13,784 bases of DNA from Bermanella sp034112345. GTDB lineage: Bacteria > Pseudomonadota > Gammaproteobacteria > Pseudomonadales > Oceanobacteraceae. The position numbers and the translations under genes are program-made. Below, piece after piece: positions 8,488-13,784 of the stretch. Every line of letters starts with the position of its first letter. Position 1 is the stretch's first letter. The notes under the pieces are model-generated. The model was given only the letters and a program-made list of their open reading frames with translations, searched no databases and was not told the DNA's origin. The stretch covers positions 1-13,784 of the forward strand of contig JAWUVN010000044.1 in the NCBI GenBank assembly GCA_034112345.1, given 5' to 3'.

Positions 8488-9123
8488 TCAACGGTTAAGT
8501 AAGCTAAGTAGGCATGATTCAACATCAAATACATGATCATCCGTAACATTTAAATCTCGTAGACTGCTCGCTAAATCAAGTAAGTAGTCTTTATTTTCTC
8601 CGCTTGGCCCACGACTTTCTAGTATTTGCTTGGCAATAGCTTGGACTGAAGCCGCCCCCAAATAGGCTTGATTAGCTTCATCTGCAATGTATATCAAACC
8701 TTGTTTACTGTCCCCATTGGCTAGCTCAACGGTTATCTGATGGCGCAGGTAGCCGTTCTTTTCTCTGTGATCCAGATGTTCAAACACTTCTTGTGCTACC
8801 CGATAGGCCATTCCCAAACAAGCTTGCCCGCTTGAATCTAACGGGCCTCTTTGATCATTTTCACGAGTCATTCCTTCACTCACAAGTTGACCCTTACCAT
8901 CAACCTTAACTAGGGTCACAACCCTACCGGGATTATCAGGCGTGCCTCTATGGTCATGACTGCCCTGCCAAAAACGGCGCTGCCACCCCTTAATAGATGC
9001 GGCGCATTTTTCTAAATAAGGAAAATCCACTTTATAAATCAACGACCCATAACCAAACAACCAGATTTCATCAAACTGATCTAAGTCTTGTCGATCTTTA
9101 TTTTCTAAGCTGGTATCAATCAT
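8488..9123 (-). CDS. chaC: ChaC-type gamma-glutamylcyclotransferase
   Basis: Cytosolic ChaC-family enzyme (211 aa). Characterised members cleave the gamma-glutamyl group of glutathione to 5-oxoproline and Cys-Gly. The N-terminal glycine-rich substrate loop FGYGSLIY (23-30) is intact, followed by GWQRRFWQGSHDHRGTPDNP (47-66) and GRVVTL (67-72), both hallmark segments. The expected catalytic Glu lies in HLDHREKNGY (Glu121). Length fits the family. The ribosome site is weak, but the start sits about 20 residues before the first conserved motif, as usual. The yafJ-like gene lies 67 bp upstream on the same strand, so the two are probably co-transcribed, which suggests joint action on gamma-glutamyl compounds. 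Confidence 0.9.
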   Translation of the reverse strand: MIDTSLENKDRQDLDQFDEIWLFGYGSLIYKVDFPYLEKCAASIKGWQRRFWQGSHDHRGTPDNPGRVVTLVKVDGKGQLVSEGMTRENDQRGPLDSSGQACLGMAYRVAQEVFEHLDHREKNGYLRHQITVELANGDSKQGLIYIADEANQAYLGAASVQAIAKQILESRGPSGENKDYLLDLASSLRDLNVTDDHVFDVESCLLSLLNR

Positions 9124-9190
9124 TCAAATAACGTAAGCATCTTTAATGAATTAAATATTTTACTGGGTAAATCTTTATTAAACATAATAG

Positions 9191-9985
9191 CTATTTTTTT
9201 GCGCTTGGTATCTCTACTTTTCCTTGCGCGAGCACTTCACCCATTTTCCATAAACGCCATTCACCCGGCTCATAAACATCCCAAGCCTCATCTGTGGTTA
9301 ATGGCTGGGTTGCAATAATACTTACCACATCTTTATCGGTGGTTTCTGCAGAAAAATCGATCACCACGTCGGCATCAGATAATTGCGCCGGGCCAAACGG
9401 TGCTCTACGAGTAATACTGGCTAACTTAGTGCTGCAAAATGTAAACAACCAATCGCCATTGCTCAGCAAACAATTAAACACACCTCGCTTCGCATAATCA
9501 GTAGCAAGTGCCACCAAACTGTTTGCCAATTGTGACGTGCTGGCGTCTCTTGAAAGATTTTCTCGTACATTATTCATAATGTCACAAAATATATTTTCGC
9601 TGTCGGTATCACCTACTGGTTCGTACATGCCCGCACAACGCTCAAAGTTTTCTATTTGCCCATTATGGGCAAATATCCAATTTTGACCCCAGAGTTCACG
9701 ACCAAAAGGATGTGTATTAGCTAAACACACCTTACCCACATTGGCTTGACGAATATGACACAAGGCTATTTGGCTTTTAATAGGATGGTTTTGAACCATA
9801 TTAGCCACTTTAGAAGACGCACTGGCGCTAGACTCATGAAAGGTTCGCACACCCTTCCCTTCGTAAAAAGCCACACCCCAGCCATCGCTATGAGGGCCTG
9901 TGTGCCCACCTCGCTGAGTTAAGCCTGTAAAACTGAAACACAAGTCAGTAGGTGTGTTAGCACTCATGCCCAATAATTCACACAT
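9191..9985 (-). CDS. yafJ: YafJ-family class II glutamine amidotransferase
   Basis: Type II (N-terminal nucleophile) glutamine amidotransferase-like protein of 264 residues, without a synthetase domain. Cys2 is directly after the initiator Met (MCELLGM), as required for the nucleophile. It also has the family motifs QRGGHTGPHSDGWGVAFYEG (24-43), CHIRQANVG, NTHPF, FAHNGQ (the oxyanion/Asn-Gly segment) and GDTDSENIF. The start is firm: AAGGA lies about 6 nt before ATG. YafJ itself has no settled role. The related EgtC hydrolyses a gamma-glutamyl amide bond in ergothioneine synthesis, so with chaC next door gamma-glutamyl hydrolysis is a reasonable inference. The palindrome AATAGCTATT (9186-9195) overlaps its stop codon. 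Confidence 0.9.
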   Translation of the reverse strand: MCELLGMSANTPTDLCFSFTGLTQRGGHTGPHSDGWGVAFYEGKGVRTFHESSASASSKVANMVQNHPIKSQIALCHIRQANVGKVCLANTHPFGRELWGQNWIFAHNGQIENFERCAGMYEPVGDTDSENIFCDIMNNVRENLSRDASTSQLANSLVALATDYAKRGVFNCLLSNGDWLFTFCSTKLASITRRAPFGPAQLSDADVVIDFSAETTDKDVVSIIATQPLTTDEAWDVYEPGEWRLWKMGEVLAQGKVEIPSAKK

Positions 9986-10080
9986 GACAATCCTTACAAT
10001 TATTTTTTAGCCGTGTTTAATCAAATGTATCGCTAAATAAGTATTTCTTATCTCACGCTGCACTCAAACGGCTTAAATAT

Positions 10081-10107
10081 GTGCTTAAAAATAGAGTTTT
10101 TAAGCAC
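10081..10107. promoter_or_regulatory. Perfect 11-bp inverted repeat in the divergent yafJ/OYE region
   Basis: GTGCTTAAAAA (10081-10091), a 5-nt spacer TAGAG, then TTTTTAAGCAC (10097-10107), fully complementary. It lies about 95 bp upstream of the yafJ-like start and 115 bp upstream of the oxidoreductase start, in a gap between divergent genes where no terminator is needed. It could be an operator for a dimeric regulator of one or both genes, or a hairpin in a 5' leader. No regulator gene is adjacent. Confidence 0.5.
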
Positions 10108-10221
10108 TGCTAAAACGTTAATGATGCCATTCTACTTCCAATCTATTTTAACGTCCTTGTTTTATGAAAATTAATCTTCATTAAGTAAGAACTTGCTTTC
10201 AATTAACCGGATCGGCTTTAC

Positions 10222-11472
10222 ATGACAATCACTGTTTATTCTCCACTGACACTGCCCAATGGCATTCAATTGCCAAACCGTTTAGCAAAAGCGGCCATGG
10301 AAGAAAATATGGCTGTCGAAGGTCATTTACCCGGCGACGCTATTTTTAAACTATACGATGCCTGGGCCAATGGCGGCAGCGGTTTATTGATCACAGGTAA
10401 CGTAATGGTGGATCACAGAGCCATGACTGGCCCAGGAGGCATCGCACTAGAAAAAGACACACCACTAGAGCCGTTTAAAAAATGGGCACTCAGTGCAAAA
10501 GGAAATGGGACAAAGCAAAACACCCCCCATGTATGGATGCAAATTAATCACCCGGGGCGCCAAGTGTATGCGGCCATGGGCGGACAAGTGCTTTCACCTT
10601 CTAACATCCCATTAGAAATGGGCAAACACAGCACGTTATTTGGCCAACCAACTGCCATGACCGAAAGCGAAATTGGCGAACTGATTGAACGCTTTGCCAC
10701 TACCGCTAGTAAAGCCGTTGAAGCGGGTTTTGATGGTATTCAAGTACACGCTGCCCACGGTTATTTGTTATCACAATTTTTATCACCACTTACCAATCAA
10801 CGCACCGACCAATGGGGTGGCAGCCTAGAAAACCGAGCTCGCCTTCTTTATCAAGTCATCCAAGCCATTCAAAAAGTGGTGCCAAAAGACACCGCAATTG
10901 CAGTAAAACTTAATTCCGCTGATTTTCAGCGTGGCGGTTTTGATAGCGCTGACGCCCTAGCCGTTGTGAAGCAACTTGAAGCATTAAATATTGATTTAGT
11001 AGAACTGTCTGGCGGCAGCTACGAAAGCCCTGCCATGCAAGGCATTACACAAGATGGCCGAACCCTAGAACGAGAAGCGTATTTTTTATCATTCGCTAAA
11101 GAAATTGCACAACACGCAAATATTCCGATTATGACAACAGGCGGCATCAACCGCCTTCAAGTGGCTCAAAACGTAATAGACGCAGGGGTCGATATGATCG
11201 GCATGGGTCGCGCGCTGGCGTTTAACCCCAACCTTCCAAACCTTTGGAAAACCGAACCCAAAGCACAAGCCACATTACCAATAGTTAACTGGAAAAATAA
11301 AACCATGGGGAGTATTGCCACCATGGCCATCACCAAACGCCAACTGCAAAGAATCGGTAAAGGCAAACTACCCAAACTGAATTCATCACCGCTACTCAGC
11401 TTGATTAGCGATCAGGTTAGATTAAAAAAATTAACCAAGCGTTATCGTGCGCGCTATGCGGCAGGGTTTTAA
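10222..11472 (+). CDS. Old Yellow Enzyme family NADH:flavin oxidoreductase
   Basis: FMN-dependent TIM-barrel oxidoreductase of the OYE family (416 aa). These enzymes reduce activated C=C bonds of enones, nitro compounds or related electrophiles with NAD(P)H. Evidence in order: LTLPNGIQLPNRLAKAAMEE (9-28), GLLITGNVMVD (54-64), WMQINHPGRQ (105-114), the substrate-binding pair in VHAAHGYLLSQFLSP (His176/His179), the family signature NQRTDQWGGSLENRARLL (192-209), and the phosphate-binding stretches TTGGIN (305-310) and GMGRALAFNP (327-336). There is no C-terminal FeS/flavodoxin-like extension, so it is not a 2,4-dienoyl-CoA reductase type. The basic C-terminal tail (about 360-416) is somewhat longer than in minimal OYEs. 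It is monocistronic here and the physiological substrate is unknown. The ribosome site is weak, but the start matches the family N-terminus. Confidence 0.92.
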   Translation: MTITVYSPLTLPNGIQLPNRLAKAAMEENMAVEGHLPGDAIFKLYDAWANGGSGLLITGNVMVDHRAMTGPGGIALEKDTPLEPFKKWALSAKGNGTKQNTPHVWMQINHPGRQVYAAMGGQVLSPSNIPLEMGKHSTLFGQPTAMTESEIGELIERFATTASKAVEAGFDGIQVHAAHGYLLSQFLSPLTNQRTDQWGGSLENRARLLYQVIQAIQKVVPKDTAIAVKLNSADFQRGGFDSADALAVVKQLEALNIDLVELSGGSYESPAMQGITQDGRTLEREAYFLSFAKEIAQHANIPIMTTGGINRLQVAQNVIDAGVDMIGMGRALAFNPNLPNLWKTEPKAQATLPIVNWKNKTMGSIATMAITKRQLQRIGKGKLPKLNSSPLLSLISDQVRLKKLTKRYRARYAAGF

Positions 11473-11681
11473 TATAGATATATAGACACCTTATCAATAA
11501 AGGGCAGCATGAGTAACTAACACCTTAGAGCTGCTAGATACTCACCCTTCTTTGACATTACTGTGGTGTAGGACTTAAGAACATTACACTCCAATAATCG
11601 GTAAGTAATAACTGGCTAAAATGGAGTGAATTTGAATAAGCCAACTATTACGATCCCGACTTTAATTTTATGTTTTGACAC
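11473..11681. other. Gene-free gap between the OYE gene and the small-gene island
   Basis: No coding sequence recognised. It contains a 7-bp inverted repeat, CACTCCA (11587-11593) and TGGAGTG (11622-11628), with a 28-nt spacer. There is no clear T-run terminator for the oxidoreductase gene. I looked for an attC site to close the leftmost small gene and found no convincing core pair. Confidence 0.4.
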
Positions 11682-11703
11682 TTATTTAACAAGTGTCAAA
11701 ACA
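11671..11703 (-). terminator. Perfect 13-bp stem-loop over the stop codon of the small membrane protein gene
   Basis: TGTTTTGACACTT (11671-11683) and AAGTGTCAAAACA (11691-11703) are exact inverted copies with a 7-nt loop, ATTTAAC. The stem covers the last codons and the TAA of the gene at 11682-11972. It would form a stable hairpin in that mRNA, but the following bases (TAAAATTAAAG) are not a strict T-run. It may be a terminator or 3'-end stabiliser acting in both directions; the function is inferred. Confidence 0.45.
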
Positions 11704-11972
11704 ATATAAGAAGCAATAAAACCACTTAAAAAAGAGTAAGCTAATCTCGCCGAAGTAAATTTAGAACCATCACTAGAACGCACTACCCCACGAAAATATA
11801 TCTCCCCATTCTTCTTGCTATTAAATAATTGGTACTCCAAAAAACATATAAGCCCTAAAGCCAGTGAATATATTATAACTTTTTCTAGCAATGAGTCCCC
11901 ATCGATCTCTACTCGCATATCGATAAATACGGGAAAACAAAGTCCAATTATTCTACTGATAAAAAATTTCAA
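11682..11972 (-). CDS. Small hypothetical membrane protein, TTG start
   Basis: Product of 96 residues without a recognised family. Hydrophobic segments lie at about 4-18, 28-47 and 77-95, with a charged loop in the middle (FNSKKNGEIYFRGVVRSSDG). The start codon is TTG, supported by AAGG about 10 nt upstream; the next in-frame ATG is codon 19. It is AT-rich and lies in an island of short minus-strand genes with an integron attC site nearby. A GCGTTA sequence 30-odd nt upstream resembles the end of an attC, so this may be another cassette, but the full attC is not convincing. It could also be an ordinary chromosomal orphan. Confidence 0.6.
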   Translation of the reverse strand: MKFFISRIIGLCFPVFIDMRVEIDGDSLLEKVIIYSLALGLICFLEYQLFNSKKNGEIYFRGVVRSSDGSKFTSARLAYSFLSGFIASYIVLTLVK

Positions 11973-12083
11973 AGTAATATGACCTTATGATAAAGCCTAA
12001 AAGAAAAATAACGCCTATCTAATAGGTAAATAATTATTGGTTAAAATAAAAAATTGTAGAGAAAAACCAACTGTTTTTTCCCA

Positions 12084-12102
12084 GCCTAATATATTATTAG
12101 GC
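12084..12102. repeat. Palindromic stem-loop after the DUF302 gene
   Basis: GCCTAATA (12084-12091) and TATTAGGC (12095-12102) are perfect inverted copies around TAT. It lies 6 bp beyond the stop of the DUF302 gene, where a terminator would sit, but no T-run follows on either strand. GCCTAAT is one base away from the attC core consensus RYYYAAC, so a decayed cassette end is an alternative. Confidence 0.4.
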
Positions 12103-12107
12103 TATAA

Positions 12108-12560
12108 CTACTTGGCTACCGCAGCCTTTGACAGCTTACTTAACACTTGTGCAATCTTCTTAATGACTTCATCACAGCCTTTTATCTTATGGCGCGTCAT
12201 CAAGTAACTCGGATTATTATAAGTTAACCAGACTCGATTATTAGCGTCTTCACTAACCATTACCTTTTGAGGTAAATCAATGGCAACATCTTGAGCGCAC
12301 ATCATTAAAGGCGTTCCAACCTTAGGGTTACCAAAAATGATAACTTCTGTTGGTCGTAATTGTAGGCTCACACCACTCGCATTTTTTCGATGGTCTATTC
12401 TTGCAAATAAAGTTAACCCTTTGCTTTTCGCTATTCGTTCAAAACGATCAGCCGTTTCTTTCACTGAGTAATGACTTTCATATTTAACTAAACCATCAGA
12501 AGCCATCACTGAAAGTGATGAGCAAAATAGAACAACACTTAATAATATTGATTTTTTCAT
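12108..12560 (-). CDS. Secreted DUF302-family protein
   Basis: Product of 150 residues with a clear signal peptide: MKKS, then a hydrophobic core to about residue 18, with likely cleavage after VMA (18-20). The mature part is a DUF302 domain (about 28-125) with the hallmark RPTEVIIFGNPKVGTPLM (69-86) and the spacing VKETADRFERIAKSKGLTLF before it. The molecular function of DUF302 is not established. Two Cys (88 and 129) could form a disulfide in the periplasm. AAGG 6-7 nt before ATG supports the start. The start lies 21 nt after the end of an integron attC core on the same strand, which is the normal spacing of a gene in the next cassette. The 3' boundary of that cassette is not clear. Confidence 0.85.
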   Translation of the reverse strand: MKKSILLSVVLFCSSLSVMASDGLVKYESHYSVKETADRFERIAKSKGLTLFARIDHRKNASGVSLQLRPTEVIIFGNPKVGTPLMMCAQDVAIDLPQKVMVSEDANNRVWLTYNNPSYLMTRHKIKGCDEVIKKIAQVLSKLSKAAVAK

Positions 12561-12580
12561 TTGAGACCTTAATTATTGAA

Positions 12581-12667
12581 ATTTAACGCTTTTTTTGTGG
12601 GCCGGTGTAGCGTACAAAGTGTAACCGCCCCAGCACCGAAGAGGCGTACACCAACTGTTTGTTAGAC
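12581..12667 (-). other. Integron attC recombination site
   Basis: Read on the minus strand, the 87-bp element opens with GTCTAAC (12667-12661, matches the R'' core RYYYAAC) and closes with GTTAAAT (12587-12581, matches the R' core GTTRRRY) within the typical end GCGTTA. Inside, GTTGGTGTA and TACACCGGC pair as the L''/L' arms with two wobbles. One arm carries an unpaired C before the next GC pair, like the extrahelical bases that orient attC folding. The centre is a variable stem-loop. It sits 13 bp after the stop of the 113-aa gene and 21 bp before the DUF302 start, exactly as between two cassettes. Confidence 0.85.
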
Positions 12668-13038
12668 AAAAGCCTGATAATCACTTAAGACCCTGCAAAA
12701 AGGTAAATAATATCGTAACGCCGACTATAACAATAAGCCAAATTATAATAGGTTCGTAATTCCCATTTTTAGCTTCTGAAGCCAGATAACCATTAAACTC
12801 TTTCTTGCTTTGTCGCCGACCATGCTCAGTACTTAGATTGTGCTCAGTAAGAGATACCGTTCCATTAATCACATAATCCTTTCCAGAAGCTAGTGTAGGA
12901 AGTGGCCCAAAGTCATGACCGCCATCACAGTTTATTACGTACCACTCAGCTCCAGCCTTTACGATGTACCGACCATCAGAAACTGAATACTGGCCAGCTT
13001 GAATCCTTTTTACTGCAACCATTTAAGTTACTGCCTAA
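12587..13038 (-). mobile_element. Single-gene integron cassette
   Basis: The unit runs from the core site GTTAGGC (minus strand, 13039-13033) to the R' core of the attC at 12581-12667, cut between G and TT in each, giving 452 bp. It holds one promoterless gene that starts 10 bp after the left core site and ends 13 bp before the attC. This is the standard cassette form. No integrase gene is seen in the window, so it may belong to an integron whose intI lies elsewhere, or be a stranded cassette. Confidence 0.7.
12681..13022 (-). CDS. Cassette-borne hypothetical protein with C-terminal membrane anchor
   Basis: Product of 113 residues; no family recognised. Residues 1-60 look like a small beta-rich domain (RIQAGQYSVSDGRYIVKAG, then EWYVINCDGGHDFGPLPTL, then YVINGTVSL). 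A polar stretch with HGRRQSKKEF (67-76) follows, then a single hydrophobic segment PIIIWLIVIVGVTILFTFL (91-109) close to the end, making it a likely tail-anchored membrane protein. The repeated 'tag'-like strands suggest a small binding domain, but no function can be named. There is no obvious ribosome site before the ATG: the integron core site ends only 10 bp upstream, so translation may depend on the sequence of whatever cassette precedes it. Confidence 0.75.
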   Translation of the reverse strand: MVAVKRIQAGQYSVSDGRYIVKAGAEWYVINCDGGHDFGPLPTLASGKDYVINGTVSLTEHNLSTEHGRRQSKKEFNGYLASEAKNGNYEPIIIWLIVIVGVTILFTFLQGLK

Positions 13039-13039
13039 C
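13033..13039 (-). other. Integron core recombination site at the cassette's upstream edge
   Basis: GCCTAAC on the plus strand, i.e. GTTAGGC on the minus strand, matches GTTRRRY exactly, just upstream of the cassette gene. No partner RYYYAAC core in the right orientation is found within about 150 bp to the right, so it is not an obvious full attC. It could be the insertion point of an attI or of a decayed attC. Confidence 0.55.
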
Positions 13040-13058
13040 AGTTTATTTACGTCGCATA

Positions 13059-13102
13059 GACATGTTTTCCGGTGACGCTTTTTACGGGACGTGTTTTCCG
13101 GT
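13059..13102. repeat. Tandem 15-bp direct repeat beside the cassette edge
   Basis: GACATGTTTTCCGGT (13059-13073) and GACGTGTTTTCCGGT (13088-13102) differ at one base and are offset by 29 bp. They lie 20-63 bp outside the cassette core site. Paired direct repeats beside a core site are reminiscent of integrase-binding repeats in attI sites, but the sequence is not a known attI to me. A regulator-binding site is an alternative. Confidence 0.55.
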
Positions 13103-13473
13103 TTTTTATTTTATATAAAGCAATCATGATCCTTACAAAGCATCAGGTCAAATATAGACAATCTTATAAGATCCCTTAGCTAAATTTCAACCTCTAATAC
13201 TGTAAACCTATGATCAATCCATTCTAATAAATCTTCAACTTTTACGCCTTATAGATATCTGGATTATTCTAAATGGGTGCGACGCTTTTTAAGGAAATAC
13301 TTTTATTGAGATGTGCTTGCAGAATAAACCACCTCTTTGAATAGACCCACATGTCGTGATCTGGTGTATAACTGGCTTTTATCATCTACCTCTTTGTTGT
13401 GCCTGAGTAAACACTGACTAGATCAATCCAGTCTTACTTGCATAGAGCATTCTAACCTATTGTTCGTAGCTTA

Positions 13474-13502
13474 TTGGTAGTCGCTTTGCTTTGCTTTATA
13501 AT
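13474..13502 (+). promoter_or_regulatory. Sigma70-type promoter for the response regulator gene
   Basis: TTGGTA (13474-13479, 4 of 6 bases of TTGACA) and a perfect TATAAT (13497-13502), separated by 17 bp. Transcription would begin near 13509 and give a leader of about 150 nt before the ATG at 13660. It is the best promoter-like pair seen in the window. Confidence 0.55.
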
Positions 13503-13642
13503 AGATTTTTCCAATTTGGCGTTAACTTTGCGACATTTTCGACGCTGATGTCTGTTGAAGTGGCTAAACCTTATAATGATTAAGCAGCCGCGATTCATGA
13601 AGCCCGTGGCGCTAGAGTGAATATGGTAAAAGGATTACCTAC

Positions 13643-13663
13643 ATGGATAAGGATACCAAATGA
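13643..13663 (+). CDS. Possible six-codon leader ORF overlapping the response regulator start
   Basis: ATG GAT AAG GAT ACC AAA TGA has its own AGGA about 7 nt upstream, and its TGA overlaps the next ATG as ATGA (13660-13663). This could couple translation to the regulator gene, or be chance. The AAGGAT inside it also serves as the ribosome site for the regulator. Confidence 0.25.
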   Translation: MDKDTK

Positions 13664-13784
13664 AAATACTTCATCTTGATGACCACATGCTTTTTGCGGA
13701 AGGCTTAAGTGCCGTATTGTCACAGCATGCCAAAGAGATTGAAATCATCAGTGCCACTGATTCTGAGCAAGGGCTGATGCTTAT
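13660..13784 (+). CDS. Response regulator, receiver domain N-terminus (3' partial)
   Basis: The first 41 codons of a gene that runs off the right edge. MKILHLDDHMLFAEGLSAVL is the standard opening of a receiver domain: Asp7-Asp8 form the acidic pocket that binds Mg2+, and DDHxLFxxGL is typical of the NarL/LuxR class of two-component response regulators. The phospho-acceptor Asp, expected around residue 50-55, and any output domain lie outside the window. AAGGAT about 6 nt upstream makes the start firm, and a sigma70-like promoter lies about 150 bp upstream. The partner kinase is not visible. Confidence 0.85.
   Translation, partial: MKILHLDDHMLFAEGLSAVLSQHAKEIEIISATDSEQGLML

Larger units (their letters stand above)
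13040..13659. other. Stretch without a recognisable gene
   Basis: About 620 bp with no convincing coding sequence in six frames. It contains the tandem direct repeat at 13059-13102, a second copy-like motif GACGCTTTTTA at 13281-13291 (also at 13074-13084), and a sigma70-type promoter at 13474-13502 facing the response regulator gene. Short open stretches at 13471-13580 (+) and about 13460-13600 (-) have no start, ribosome site or family signature. If an integron integrase once lay here it is no longer recognisable by eye. Confidence 0.5.

Noticed and set aside
9294..9497. Plus-strand open frame within the yafJ-like gene
   Set aside because: Antisense shadow; no start signal.
11166..11375. 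Minus-strand open frame within the OYE gene
   Set aside because: Antisense to the conserved flavin-binding C-terminal part.
11587..11628. Inverted repeat CACTCCA/TGGAGTG as a possible attC for the leftmost small gene
   Set aside because: No RYYYAAC/GTTRRRY core pair brackets it, and the arms are only 7 bp.
13103..13659. Remnant integrase gene beside the cassette
   Set aside because: Translation by eye gives only short, stop-interrupted stretches with no tyrosine recombinase motif; too short for an intact intI.
1..13784. tRNA, rRNA, CRISPR arrays, IS elements
   Set aside because: No tRNA cloverleaf, regular spaced repeat or transposase signature was seen by eye on either strand.

Overview
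The window looks like chromosomal DNA of a marine, AT-leaning gammaproteobacterium of the Oceanospirillales/Pseudomonadales type. This is inferred from the protein content: a FabY-type initiating ketosynthase very close in wording to the Pseudomonas enzyme, a GlxA-type AraC regulator, YafJ, ChaC and YhhN, and an integron-type attC site. No 16S or other taxonomic marker is present, so the placement is tentative. Both ends cut through genes.

Layout. Bases 1-3822 (+) hold a molybdenum hydroxylase module: the 3' part of an IorB-type large subunit, then an XdhC-type maturation factor, then a MobA/MocA-like nucleotidyltransferase coupled to xdhC by a TAATG stop/start overlap. Converging on it, bases 3932-6332 (-) carry fabY followed by a four-helix membrane protein. 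fabY is divergent from a GlxA-family AraC regulator (6517-7500, +). Next come three minus-strand genes: a YhhN-family membrane protein (lysoplasmalogenase-like), a ChaC-type gamma-glutamylcyclotransferase and a YafJ-type class II glutamine amidotransferase. The last two are 67 bp apart and both suggest gamma-glutamyl chemistry. Divergent from yafJ is an Old Yellow Enzyme family oxidoreductase (10222-11472, +), with a perfect 11-bp inverted repeat in the shared upstream region.

Bases about 11.5-13.1 kb are an accessory island of three small minus-strand genes: a TTG-started membrane protein, a secreted DUF302 protein, and a 113-aa protein with a C-terminal membrane anchor. An 87-bp sequence at 12581-12667 has the R''/L''/L'/R' layout of an integron attC on the minus strand. 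With the core site at 13033-13039 it delimits a 452-bp, one-gene integron cassette. No integrase gene is visible in the window. To the right lies a stretch of about 620 bp without a recognisable gene, holding a tandem 15-bp direct repeat and a good sigma70-type promoter, then the first 41 codons of a response regulator (13660 to the end).

The most interesting region is the integrase-less cassette island at about 11.6-13.1 kb. Next come the divergent fabY/GlxA arrangement and the unexplained long hairpins at 2054, 10081 and 11671.
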